A stretch of 64,000 nt of DNA, taken from the NCBI RefSeq assembly GCF_014203355.1, contig NZ_JACHIR010000001.1:6698038-6762037 (forward strand). Reading direction: 5' to 3'. A program made the translations under genes and the position numbers. This DNA comes from Kutzneria kofuensis. GTDB taxonomy: Bacteria > Actinomycetota > Actinomycetes > Mycobacteriales > Pseudonocardiaceae. Below the pieces are notes generated by a model. The model searched no databases, was not told where the DNA came from, and was given only the letters and a program-made list of their open reading frames with translations. Shown piece after piece: positions 52,280 to 60,845 of this stretch. Position 1 is the stretch's first letter. The number at the start of each line of letters is the position of its first letter.

Positions 52280-55015
52280 ATGGAGCTTGTCGATCGGTCC
52301 GGCGAATTGGAACTGCTCAAGGACGCGTTCGCCGGCTGCGGCGAGGGCCGGGGCCAGCTGGTCCTGGTCAGCGGCCGGTTCGCCAGCGGCAAGACCGAAC
52401 TGCTGCACGCGTTCGGCGACTTCGTGGTCGACTCCGGTGCACTGCTGCTCAGCGCGACCGGCGCTCGTGCCGAGGGCGCGCTCCAGCGCGGCGTGCTGGG
52501 CCAGCTCTTCCACAGCGACACCCTGCCGCCCGCGGTGATCGCGCGCGCGGCCAGCCTGATCCTGCCGGCGGCGGACCCGGGGCGGTTCGGCGGCCCGGCG
52601 ATGCGCCCGTCCGACGCCCGCGTGGCCCAGGAGCTGTGCACGATCGTCTCCACGCTGGCCAAGGACCGCCCCGTCGTCATGGTCGTCGACGACGTCCAGT
52701 ACGCCGACGACGCCTCGCTGCAGGCCCTCCTCTACCTGATCCGGCGGATGCGGACCATCCCGGTGCTGATGGTGCTGAGCGAATGCGCCCAGCCCTGGTC
52801 GTCCCGCCCGTGGTTCCACGCCGAGCTGGCCGGCTGCCCGCACCGGGAGCTCACGCTCAAGCCGCTGTCCGCGGCCGGCGTCGCCGATCTTGTCGAGCTG
52901 AAACTGGGCGCAGGCAAGGAAAAGCTCGCGGAGGGCATTCACGCGGTGAGCGGCGGCGTGCCGCTGCTGGTGAAGGCGCTGATCGACGACCAGGCGCACG
53001 GTGAGGGGGAGCCCTACGTCGGCGCCGCGTTCGGCCGGGCGGTGCTGGCCTGCCTGCACCGCAGCGAGCCGAGTTTCCTGGAGGTGGCGCGGGGCATGGC
53101 GATTCTCGGTGAGCAGGCGACGCCCGCGCTGGTGGGCCGGCTGATCGAGATGGACGGCGGCTCCGTGGAGCAGCACCTGGACAGCATGGCGCGCTCGGGC
53201 CAGTTCAGCCCCGCCGAGCTGAAAAGGCCGGCCGTGCACGCGGCGCTGCTGGACAGCCTGAGCCCGGCCGAGCGGATCACGATGCACCGGGACGCGGCGG
53301 AACTCCTGTACTGGAACGGCGCCTCGCCGATCACGGTTGCCCGGCACGTGCTCGGTTCGGACGACGCCGGCGCGCCGTGGGCGATCCGGATCCTGCGCGA
53401 GGCGGCGGACCAGTCGCTGGTCGACGACGACGTGGACACCGCGATCCGTTGTCTCAGCCTGGCTTTGCGGGCCAGCGAGGACGAGAGGGAACGCATTCTC
53501 ATCACCGCGGCGCTGGCGCGGGCGGAGTGGCGGGTCAACCCGCTGGCGGCTTCGCGCCGGCTCGCGCCGCTGCACGACGCCATGGCCGACGGCACGCTCA
53601 CCGGCCGTGATCTCGTCACGTTCATCAGGTACCTGCTGTGGCAGGGGAAACTCGACGACGCGACCGCACAGCTGGGCACCGTGATGGAGTCGCTGACGGA
53701 GGCGGACGCGCAGATCGCCGCCGAGCTGGGCCTGGCCTACCAGTTCGTCTACGGCACGGCCCCCGGCTCGATGCCGCAGGAGACGACCAACAATCCCTGG
53801 ACCCGGGCCCGGGTCACGCTGACGTCGATGATGCAGCACAGCGGCGGCGAGGAGCTGGTCAACAACGCGCTGCACGTGCTGGCCAGTTGCGCGCTCGGCG
53901 ACTCCACGCTGGAGATGCTGGCGACGGCGCTGTCGGTGCTGATCGGCGCGGACCGGGTGGAGGAAGCGGCTTCCTCGTGTGACCGGCTGCTCGCGGACGC
54001 CGAGCGGCGCAATGCCCCGATGTGGCAGGCGGTTCTGTCCAGCATGCGGGCGCACATCGCGCTGCGCCAAGGGGATCCGCTGCACGCGGACGAACTGGCC
54101 GCGGCGGCGATGGAGCTGATGAGCCCGCAGAACTGGGGTGTCCTCATCGGATACCCGCTGTCCACGCTGATGCTGGCCAACACCGCGATGGGCCGGCACG
54201 ACAAGGCTGCCGCGCTGGCGCAGCAGATCGTGCCGGAGGCCATGTTCTCCACGATCTTCGGCCCGCGCTACCTGAACGCCCGTGGCCACCACTACCTGGC
54301 CACCGGCCGGCTGCTGGCCGCGTTCAGCGACTTCGAGGAGTGCGGCGAGCTGGTGGGCGCGCTCGGCCTGGACGTGCCGGTGATCTCCATGTGGCGCGGC
54401 GACCTGGCCGAGGTGCAGGTGCTGCTGGGCCGGCCGTGGACGGCCAAGGAGCTGGTCACCGCCCAGCTGGAGTGGGCGGGTGGGGTCACCGGCCGGGTCA
54501 AGGGCGTGTCGCTACGGGTGTTGGCGGCGACCAGCGATCCGAAGGAACGGCCGCGGCTGCTCTACGCCGCGCTGGACCACCTGCAGGCGTGCGGCGACCG
54601 GCTGGAGCTGGCCCGCTGCCTGGTCGACCTGGCCCAGGCGCACCACGAGCTGGGCGAACTGGAGCTGGCGCGGTCCGCCGCGCTGCGGGCGAGTCAGGAG
54701 GCGAGGTCGTGTCACGCCGCACCGCTGCTGGACCGGCTGTCCCGGTGGAGCGTCGACGTCGCGGAGACACCGACCGCCGCACCGGAGGAGGCCGACGACG
54801 CCGTCGGCTCGGTGCTGAGCGCGGCGGAGCTGCGGGTGGCCGCCCTGGCGACCCTCGGGCACACCAACCGCGAGATCGGTCGCCGCCTGTACATCACGCC
54901 CAGCACCGTGGAACAGCACCTGACCAAGGTGTACCGCAAGCTCAACGTGGGTGGCCGCAAGGACCTCCCGGCGGGTCTGTCCCTGCACGTCGCGTCGTCG
55001 GCGCCGACCGGATGA
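52280..55015 (+). CDS. LAL-type LuxR-family ATPase regulator 4
   Basis: 911 residues from ATG 52280; upstream in-frame TTG 52190 lacks support. Seen: Walker A 'GRFASGKTELL', Walker B 'VVMVVDDVQYAD', ~550 residues of helical repeats, and a LuxR domain ('LSAAELRVAALATLGHTNREI', 'TPSTVEQHLTKVYRKLNV'). Preceded by the PAS-LuxR-like palindrome, so it may be the second tier of a cascade from the PAS-LuxR protein at 39.3 kb. Confidence 0.9.
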   Translation: MELVDRSGELELLKDAFAGCGEGRGQLVLVSGRFASGKTELLHAFGDFVVDSGALLLSATGARAEGALQRGVLGQLFHSDTLPPAVIARAASLILPAADPGRFGGPAMRPSDARVAQELCTIVSTLAKDRPVVMVVDDVQYADDASLQALLYLIRRMRTIPVLMVLSECAQPWSSRPWFHAELAGCPHRELTLKPLSAAGVADLVELKLGAGKEKLAEGIHAVSGGVPLLVKALIDDQAHGEGEPYVGAAFGRAVLACLHRSEPSFLEVARGMAILGEQATPALVGRLIEMDGGSVEQHLDSMARSGQFSPAELKRPAVHAALLDSLSPAERITMHRDAAELLYWNGASPITVARHVLGSDDAGAPWAIRILREAADQSLVDDDVDTAIRCLSLALRASEDERERILITAALARAEWRVNPLAASRRLAPLHDAMADGTLTGRDLVTFIRYLLWQGKLDDATAQLGTVMESLTEADAQIAAELGLAYQFVYGTAPGSMPQETTNNPWTRARVTLTSMMQHSGGEELVNNALHVLASCALGDSTLEMLATALSVLIGADRVEEAASSCDRLLADAERRNAPMWQAVLSSMRAHIALRQGDPLHADELAAAAMELMSPQNWGVLIGYPLSTLMLANTAMGRHDKAAALAQQIVPEAMFSTIFGPRYLNARGHHYLATGRLLAAFSDFEECGELVGALGLDVPVISMWRGDLAEVQVLLGRPWTAKELVTAQLEWAGGVTGRVKGVSLRVLAATSDPKERPRLLYAALDHLQACGDRLELARCLVDLAQAHHELGELELARSAALRASQEARSCHAAPLLDRLSRWSVDVAETPTAAPEEADDAVGSVLSAAELRVAALATLGHTNREIGRRLYITPSTVEQHLTKVYRKLNVGGRKDLPAGLSLHVASSAPTG

Positions 55016-55039
55016 CGCGGCAAGTACCAGACTTCTGTC

Positions 55040-55070
55040 TAGGACATTTGTATAGGACATGAGGTAGAAT
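55040..55070 (+). promoter_or_regulatory. TetR gene promoter with operator repeats
   Basis: TAGGACAT occurs twice, 13 bp apart (55040-55047 and 55053-55060), the second within TTTGTATAGGAC (55047-55058). AGGACA (55041-55046) and TAGAAT (55065-55070) with 18-bp spacing look like -35/-10. The ATG at 55077 would be about +1, suggesting a leaderless transcript. The 12-mer recurs inverted before the ABC genes. Confidence 0.6.
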
Positions 55071-55076
55071 GGATGC

Positions 55077-55691
55077 ATGGGACATCGAGAAGACCTGCTG
55101 GCCGGCGCCAAGCGCTGCCTCGTCGAGAAGGGTTACGCGAGAACGACCGCGCGTGACATCGTGGCGGCCTCCGGCGCCAATCTGGCGTCCATCGGCTACC
55201 ACTACGGGTCCAAAGAGGCCCTGCTGAACCAGGCGCTGATCCAGTCGGTTCGGGAGTGGGGTGAACAGCTTGCGAAGACTCTGATCGAGGCCGAGGTGGA
55301 CCACCTGGGCCCGCGCGAACGCTACGAGGCGATCTGGGCGCGCATCGTCGAGATGTTCGGTGCCAACAAGCAGTTGTGGACCGCGCAGTTCGAGGTGCTG
55401 GCGCAGATCGAGCACGCCGAGGACGTTCGCCAGGTGCTGACCGCCGGCAACGCCGAGGGTTGGCCGGGTCTGGGCATGCTCTTCAACAACATCGACCCCG
55501 AGGTGGACGGGCGGCAGGCGTCGCTGGTCGGCGCGTTCAACCAGGCGCTGCTGACCGGGATCATGGCCCAGTGGCTGATCGATCCCACCACCGCGTTGAA
55601 CGGTGACGACATCACCGAGGCGCTGGGCATCATCGCGCGCAGCTTCTCGGGCAACTCCGAGACCGTTCCGGTCGGCAGTGCCAGCAACTGA
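55077..55691 (+). CDS. TetR-family regulator (exporter control)
   Basis: 204 residues from ATG 55077, with a probable leaderless start. N-terminal TetR helix-turn-helix ('YARTTARDIVAASGANLASIGYHYGSKEALL' region, residues ~19-50) and a helical ligand-binding domain with Trp/Phe-rich pocket ('LWTAQFEVLAQI'). The shared 12-bp operator before the ABC transporter genes shows that it likely represses itself and the exporter until the pathway product binds. Confidence 0.9.
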   Translation: MGHREDLLAGAKRCLVEKGYARTTARDIVAASGANLASIGYHYGSKEALLNQALIQSVREWGEQLAKTLIEAEVDHLGPRERYEAIWARIVEMFGANKQLWTAQFEVLAQIEHAEDVRQVLTAGNAEGWPGLGMLFNNIDPEVDGRQASLVGAFNQALLTGIMAQWLIDPTTALNGDDITEALGIIARSFSGNSETVPVGSASN

Positions 55692-56092
55692 TCCTTGGTT
55701 GACCCGGGCGCCGCGGCCCCGCCAGCGGGGCCGCGCCCGACCCGGACTGGCCCTGTTCGTCCGTGGAGTCGAGCAGGGCATGCGTGTCCACGAGCCGCCG
55801 CAGCGCGCTGACGCCGGCCGCTCGATCTGAGATTCCTCCCTTCTTTTCCGACGCCCCAGGGCGTTGATGACGCACGCCCGTGGTCCACCGCGCCTGTCCA
55901 CCCGCGGTGGAGCGACCCGGCCTGCCCTTTCACCCTGCTCCCCATCCCTGTCCTCCCCCGCGCTCGGCAGCGGGGGAGGGCCCTCTACTCGTGCCTCCGG
56001 TGGGTCACTCACCGTGCTGTGACGATCACCTAGGGGCCTCGACGTGGTGCCGTCGGGGACAAAACCGCAGGTAGAAGTACATTTAAACGTAC
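55692..56092. terminator. Gap after tetR with two strong GC-rich hairpins
   Basis: No gene fits here. GCGGCCCCG/CGGGGCCGC (55713-55721 with 55726-55734, 4-nt loop) lies 22 bp after the tetR stop and likely ends its transcript. A second hairpin CCTCCCCCGC/GCGGGGGAGG (55952-55961 with 55970-55979) follows. Neither has a T-tract, as is usual in actinomycetes. Confidence 0.55.
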
Positions 56093-56125
56093 GTCCTATA
56101 CAAACGCATCATACGTATGTATAGT
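56093..56125 (+). promoter_or_regulatory. ABC exporter promoter with TetR operator
   Basis: GTCCTATACAAA (56093-56104) is the exact inverted copy of the 12-mer before tetR. TATACA (56097-56102) and TATAGT (56120-56125) with 17-bp spacing resemble -35/-10 boxes, so the operator overlaps the -35. A further palindrome ATACGTAT (56111-56118, CATACGTATG) lies between the boxes. Confidence 0.6.
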
Positions 56126-56184
56126 TCAGCGCAACGGGTTCCAACTCAGCAGTCCGAAGTGCCGATCCCACACAGGAGTCTGAA

Positions 56185-56973
56185 GTGACAACCACGCAGC
56201 TCAACACCGCGACCACCGTCCAGCTGGACCAGGTGCGCAAGGTCTACGGCAAGGGAGACAACGAGGTCGTCGCCCTCGGCGGCGTCACCATCGGCTTTCG
56301 CCAGGGCACTTTCACCGCCGTGATGGGGCCGTCGGGCTCCGGCAAGTCCACGCTGCTGCACTGCGCGGCCGGCCTGGACACGCCGACCTCCGGCTCGGTG
56401 ACGCTGGCCGGCCAGAAGATCGAGGGCCTCAGCGAGGCCAAGCTGACGATCCTGCGCCGGGACCGCATCGGCTTCATCTTCCAGTCGTTCAACCTGCTGC
56501 CCGCGCTGACCGTGTACCAGAACGTGACGCTGCCGCTGCAGTTGGCCGGCCGCAAGCCGAACAAGGCCGAGGTCAACCGGATCATCGAGCAGGTCGGCCT
56601 GGCCGAGCGCAAGCACCACCGGCCGGCCCAGCTCTCCGGCGGCCAGCAGCAGCGCGTCGCCATCGCCCGCGCCCTGGTCACCCGCCCGGCGGTGATCTTC
56701 GCCGACGAGCCGACCGGCGCCCTGGACACCCGCACCGCCCGTGACGTGCTGAACCTGTTGGGCCGCAGCGTGCGCGCGACCGGCCAGACGATCGTGATGG
56801 TCACTCACGACCCGGTGGCCGCCTCGCACGCCGACAGCGTGGTCTTCCTCGCCGACGGCCAGCTCGCCGGCGAGCTGCACCAGCCGACCCCCGAGTCGGT
56901 CGCCGAGCGCATGACCCAGCTCGGCAACTTCGTCGCCGCCCGCCGCAACACCGTCGCCACCGGGAGCAAGTGA
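56185..56973 (+). CDS. ABC transporter ATP-binding protein (LolD/MacB type)
   Basis: 262 residues from GTG 56185 (AGGAG 56174-56178). Seen: Walker A 'GPSGSGKST', Q-loop 'FIFQSFNLLPALTV', signature 'LSGGQQQR', Walker B 'VIFADEPTGALD', H-loop 'VTHD'. Works with the FtsX-type permease directly downstream (TGATG overlap). The pair is typical of exporters for antibiotics or peptides, and the TetR operator upstream suggests product-induced export. Confidence 0.94.
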   Translation: MTTTQLNTATTVQLDQVRKVYGKGDNEVVALGGVTIGFRQGTFTAVMGPSGSGKSTLLHCAAGLDTPTSGSVTLAGQKIEGLSEAKLTILRRDRIGFIFQSFNLLPALTVYQNVTLPLQLAGRKPNKAEVNRIIEQVGLAERKHHRPAQLSGGQQQRVAIARALVTRPAVIFADEPTGALDTRTARDVLNLLGRSVRATGQTIVMVTHDPVAASHADSVVFLADGQLAGELHQPTPESVAERMTQLGNFVAARRNTVATGSK

Positions 56974-59558
56974 TGTTCAAGCTTGCCATGCGCAGCCTGC
57001 GCCACCGCTGGGGCGGCTTCGTCGCCACCTTCATCGCCATGTTCTTCTGCGCCGGCCTGCTGATGGCGGCCGGCGGCCTGGTCCAGACCTCGGCCGACCA
57101 CGCGGTGCCGGCCCAGCGGCTGGCCGCGGCCCCGATCGTCGTCGCCGGCAACTCCACCTTCAACCTGCCCGGCGGCTCGACCCCGTACACCCTGGCCGAG
57201 CAGGTCCGGGTCAACCAGAGCGTCATCGACACCGTGAGCAAGACCCCGGGCGTGGAGAAGGCCGTCCCGGACGTGTCGTTCCCGGCCGTGGTGCTCTCCG
57301 ACGGCAAGCCGGTCACCGCGAGCGGCCAGCTGTTCCGCGGCCACAGCTCCCGGGTCGAGACCGACACCACCTCCCTCGGGCACGGCTGGTCCTCGGCCGA
57401 GCTCGCCCCGTACAAGCTGACGGCCGGCAACCAGCCGACCGCGGCCGGCCAGGTCGTCATCGACTCGGAGTCCGCCCGGGTGGCGGGAGTCCAGGTCGGA
57501 CAGTCCGTCGACGTGCTGGTGCACGGCGCCACGCAGAGCTTCACCGTGAGCGGCATCGCCGAGGCCGGCACCGTGACGCAGGCGGCGATCTTCTTCAGTG
57601 ACGCCGACGTCGCCAAGTACAACACCGAGCCCGGCACCGTCAACGCCATCGGCGTCATCCCGGCCGCCGGCCAGGACGTCGCCGCGCTGAGCGACAAGCT
57701 GACCGCGGCCGTCGGCGCCGAGGCCGTCGTGCTCACCGGCGACCACCGGGGCTACGCCGAGTTCCCGGACACCCTCAAGGTCACCGACGTCACCATCACC
57801 TCGGTCGTGTTCGGCATCATGGCGATCATGGCCGGCCTGTTCGGCGCCTCCTCCACCCTCGCGCTGGCCTACCAGCAGCGCGGTCGGGAGATGGCGCTGC
57901 TGCGGGCGATCGGCACCACGCCGCGGCAACTGCGCCGCATGATCCGCGGTGAGACGATCGTGGTGTCGCTGCTGGCCTCCGTGGTGGCCATCGCGCCGGC
58001 CTACCTGGCCAGCCAGTGGCTGTACAACGAGATCGTGGCCAGCGGCATCGCCCCCGAGGGCATCGTGTTCCACCTGGGCCCGGTGCCGATCGTGATCGCC
58101 ACCCTGATCGCGCTGCTGACCGGCATCGCCTCGGCCCGCATCGCCGGCCGCCGCGCCGCCGTCACCAAGCCCACCGCCGCCCTGCAGGAGGCCGAGAACC
58201 AGCCGGTGCGCCTCGGCTGGGGCCGGGTCATCCTGGCCTGGGTGTTCATCCTCGTCGCCGCCCTGATGGCTTTCGTGACGCTGACCTCGGTCACCGGCCC
58301 GCTCACCGCCAGCCCGGCCGCGATGATCTCCATCTGCCTGGCCATCGGACTCGGCCTGCTCGGCCCGGCCATCGCCAAGCTGATGACCGCCGTCGTCGCC
58401 CCGCTGCTGCGGCCGTTCGCCGGCCTGGCCGGCTACCTGGGCTCGCTCAACGCCCGCTCCCGCGCCACCCGGATGGCGGCGGTGATCACCCCGGTGATGC
58501 TGCTGACCGCCATCGCCACCGCCAACCTGTACCTGGTCACCACCGAGCAGGACGTCAGCACCGCCGCCTACACCGACGACCTGCACGCCGACCTGGTGCT
58601 GCAGTCCGGCGCGACCGGCTTCACGCCGGACGTGCTGGCCAAGGTCCGCCGGCTGCCCGGCGTGGACGCCGCCTCGGAGTTCGTCGCCAGCACCGGTTTC
58701 GTGGAGAAGCCCACGGACCCGTTGGGCGGCAAGGACCTCGACGGCTGGCCGATCCAGGGCGTGACCGCGGACGCGGCGTCGAAGATCGGTGTCTCCTCGA
58801 CGGTCTCCGGCGACCTGAACAACCTGACCGGCAACACCGTCGCCCTGACCGACACCTACGCCAAGCGCATCGGCCGCACCATCGGTGACACCATCACCCT
58901 GCGGCTGGGCGACCGGGCCCTGGTGGACGTCAAGCTGGTCGCGACCTTCCCGACCCGGCCCAGCTTCGACAAGATCCTGCTGCCCGCCAACCTGCTGGCC
59001 GCGCACACGCTGCCCGGCCTGCCGATCCAGATCCTCGTCCGCGCCACCCCCGGAACGAACGTCGACCAGCTGCGCACGGCACTGTCCTCGCTGTCGCAGA
59101 CGTTGCCCGGCAGCAGCATCACGGACCGCAACGCCCTGGCCACCGCCTACGCCGGTCACCTCAAGTCGCAGGCGCTGGTGAGCTACCTGATCGTCGCGAT
59201 GATCGCCGGCTACACCACCATCTCCATCGTGAACAACCTGGCGCTGTCGATCACCCGCCGCCGCAAGGAGTTCGGCCTGCAGCGGCTGACCGGCTCCACC
59301 CGCCGGCAGATCATGGGCATGATGGCGTACGAGGGAGCGCTGGTCGCGGTGATCGGCGTGATCCTCGGGGTCATCGCGACCCCGTCCACGCTGATCCCGT
59401 TCAGCCTGGCCCGGACCGGCAACCCGATCCCGACCGGTCCACTGTGGATGTTCTTCGCGGTGATCGCCTACGCCGCGGTGGTGGCCCTGCTGGCCACGCT
59501 GGTGCCGACCTGGTTCCGGCTGCGCGGCCGGCCCCTGGAGGCCGCGGTTCCCGAGTGA
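56973..59558 (+). CDS. FtsX/MacB-type ABC transporter permease
   Basis: 861 residues from ATG 56973 (GTG 56970 also possible). Large duplicated FtsX architecture: N-terminal helix, extracytoplasmic domain (~40-260), a three-helix FtsX block (~265-400), a further helix pair, a second extracytoplasmic domain (~520-730) and a final FtsX block ('VSYLIVAMIAGYTTISIVNNL'). One polypeptide with two FtsX modules can form the full membrane part with the ATPase dimer. Confidence 0.92.
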   Translation: MFKLAMRSLRHRWGGFVATFIAMFFCAGLLMAAGGLVQTSADHAVPAQRLAAAPIVVAGNSTFNLPGGSTPYTLAEQVRVNQSVIDTVSKTPGVEKAVPDVSFPAVVLSDGKPVTASGQLFRGHSSRVETDTTSLGHGWSSAELAPYKLTAGNQPTAAGQVVIDSESARVAGVQVGQSVDVLVHGATQSFTVSGIAEAGTVTQAAIFFSDADVAKYNTEPGTVNAIGVIPAAGQDVAALSDKLTAAVGAEAVVLTGDHRGYAEFPDTLKVTDVTITSVVFGIMAIMAGLFGASSTLALAYQQRGREMALLRAIGTTPRQLRRMIRGETIVVSLLASVVAIAPAYLASQWLYNEIVASGIAPEGIVFHLGPVPIVIATLIALLTGIASARIAGRRAAVTKPTAALQEAENQPVRLGWGRVILAWVFILVAALMAFVTLTSVTGPLTASPAAMISICLAIGLGLLGPAIAKLMTAVVAPLLRPFAGLAGYLGSLNARSRATRMAAVITPVMLLTAIATANLYLVTTEQDVSTAAYTDDLHADLVLQSGATGFTPDVLAKVRRLPGVDAASEFVASTGFVEKPTDPLGGKDLDGWPIQGVTADAASKIGVSSTVSGDLNNLTGNTVALTDTYAKRIGRTIGDTITLRLGDRALVDVKLVATFPTRPSFDKILLPANLLAAHTLPGLPIQILVRATPGTNVDQLRTALSSLSQTLPGSSITDRNALATAYAGHLKSQALVSYLIVAMIAGYTTISIVNNLALSITRRRKEFGLQRLTGSTRRQIMGMMAYEGALVAVIGVILGVIATPSTLIPFSLARTGNPIPTGPLWMFFAVIAYAAVVALLATLVPTWFRLRGRPLEAAVPE

Positions 59559-59576
59559 TTTCCCCAGTAGTACGAG

Positions 59577-59613
59577 CGTCCGGCCACTCCTGCTCCGCAG
59601 GGGTGGCCGGACG
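59577..59613 (+). terminator. Terminator after the ABC permease
   Basis: CGTCCGGCCAC (59577-59587) pairs with GTGGCCGGACG (59603-59613), an 11-bp perfect stem with a 15-nt loop, followed by TCGTTGT. It begins 18 bp after the permease stop. Confidence 0.7.
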
Positions 59614-59675
59614 TCGTTGTGCGGTGAGGGAATAGGGGCCGGCGAAGTCATGACCGACGCATCGGAGCGACTGCT

Positions 59676-60845
59676 GTGATCGAACTCCCTGACGCGGAAG
59701 GCAACCTGATTGCCTTCGAGCCCAAGAAGACGCCCTCCCCCTTTGCTCCCGGCGGCCCCGCGTTGCGCAGCCGCACCATGTTCTCGGCGGCCCACGTCGT
59801 GGCCGACCCGACCGCGCCGAACGCGCAGTACGGCCCGGCCACCCTGGACTGGGACGCCACGATGGCGTTCCGCCGCCACCTCTGGTCGCACGGCCTGGCC
59901 GTCACCGAGGCGCAGGACACCTCGCAGCGCGGCATGGGCCTGGACTGGCCGCTGGCCGCCGAGCTGATCAGGCGGTCCGGCGCGGAGGCCAAGGCCGTCG
60001 GCGGCCGGCTGTCCGCGGCCATCTGGACCGACCAGCTCGACCCGACCGCCACCCACTCCGTCGCCGACGTGCTGGCCGCGTACGAGCAGCAGATGGAGGT
60101 CGCGGAGGCGGCCGGCGCCGAGATCGTGATCCTGGCCAGCCGGCAGCTCGCCGCCGCGGCCGCCGGCCCCGACGACTACGCCGAGGTGTACCGCCAGCTG
60201 ATCAAGCAGGCCAGCAAGCCCGTTGTGCTGCACTGGGTCCGCGAGCTGATGGACCCGGGCCTGGCCGGCTACTGGGGCAGCGCCGACCCCGACCAGGCGC
60301 TGGAGAACTTCCTCGCGGTGGTGGCCGAGAACTCCGACAAGATCGACGGCGTGAAGGTGCTGCCGCAGGCGCTGGACCGCGAGATCGACATGCGCCGCCG
60401 GCTGCCCGAGGGCGTCAAGTGCTACACCGGCGACGACATGAGCTACCCCACGCTGATCGCCGGCGACGGCCAGCACCACAGCCACGCGCTGCTGGGCATT
60501 CTCGACCCGCTGGCGCCGCTGGCCGCTGCGGCCGTGCGCAAGCTGGACGAGGGCGACACCGCGGGCTTCACCGAGCTGCTCGGCCCGACCGTGCAGATGT
60601 CCTTCCATCTCTTCGAGGGCACCGGCATGGACATCCGCTTCTACAAGACGGGCTTCACCTTCCTGGCCTGGCTGTCGGGCCACCAGGACCACTTCAAGAT
60701 GATCTGGAGCGAGCAGAACGACCGCTCGCCGGCCCATCTGGCCAAGGCCTACCAGCTGGCCGACGCCTTCGACCTGTTCCCGGACCCGGACCTGGCCGAG
60801 CAGCGCATGCGGCAGTACCTGGCCGACGCGGGGGTCACGGCATGA
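59676..60845 (+). CDS. DUF993 family protein (dihydrodipicolinate-synthase-like TIM barrel)
   Basis: 389 residues from GTG 59676 (GGAGCGA upstream). Seen: 'TMFSAAHVVADP', 'HLWSHGLAVTEAQDTSQRGMG' region, 'PVVLHWVRELMDPGLAGYWG', 'KIDGVKVLPQALD', matching the DUF993 family with a putative aldolase-type Lys. Members usually sit in sugar/inositol gene sets with Gfo/Idh dehydrogenases. Here it is coupled by an ATGA overlap to a polyketide-type flavin epoxidase, so it may supply or modify a pathway building block. Reaction unknown. Confidence 0.8.
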   Translation: MIELPDAEGNLIAFEPKKTPSPFAPGGPALRSRTMFSAAHVVADPTAPNAQYGPATLDWDATMAFRRHLWSHGLAVTEAQDTSQRGMGLDWPLAAELIRRSGAEAKAVGGRLSAAIWTDQLDPTATHSVADVLAAYEQQMEVAEAAGAEIVILASRQLAAAAAGPDDYAEVYRQLIKQASKPVVLHWVRELMDPGLAGYWGSADPDQALENFLAVVAENSDKIDGVKVLPQALDREIDMRRRLPEGVKCYTGDDMSYPTLIAGDGQHHSHALLGILDPLAPLAAAAVRKLDEGDTAGFTELLGPTVQMSFHLFEGTGMDIRFYKTGFTFLAWLSGHQDHFKMIWSEQNDRSPAHLAKAYQLADAFDLFPDPDLAEQRMRQYLADAGVTA

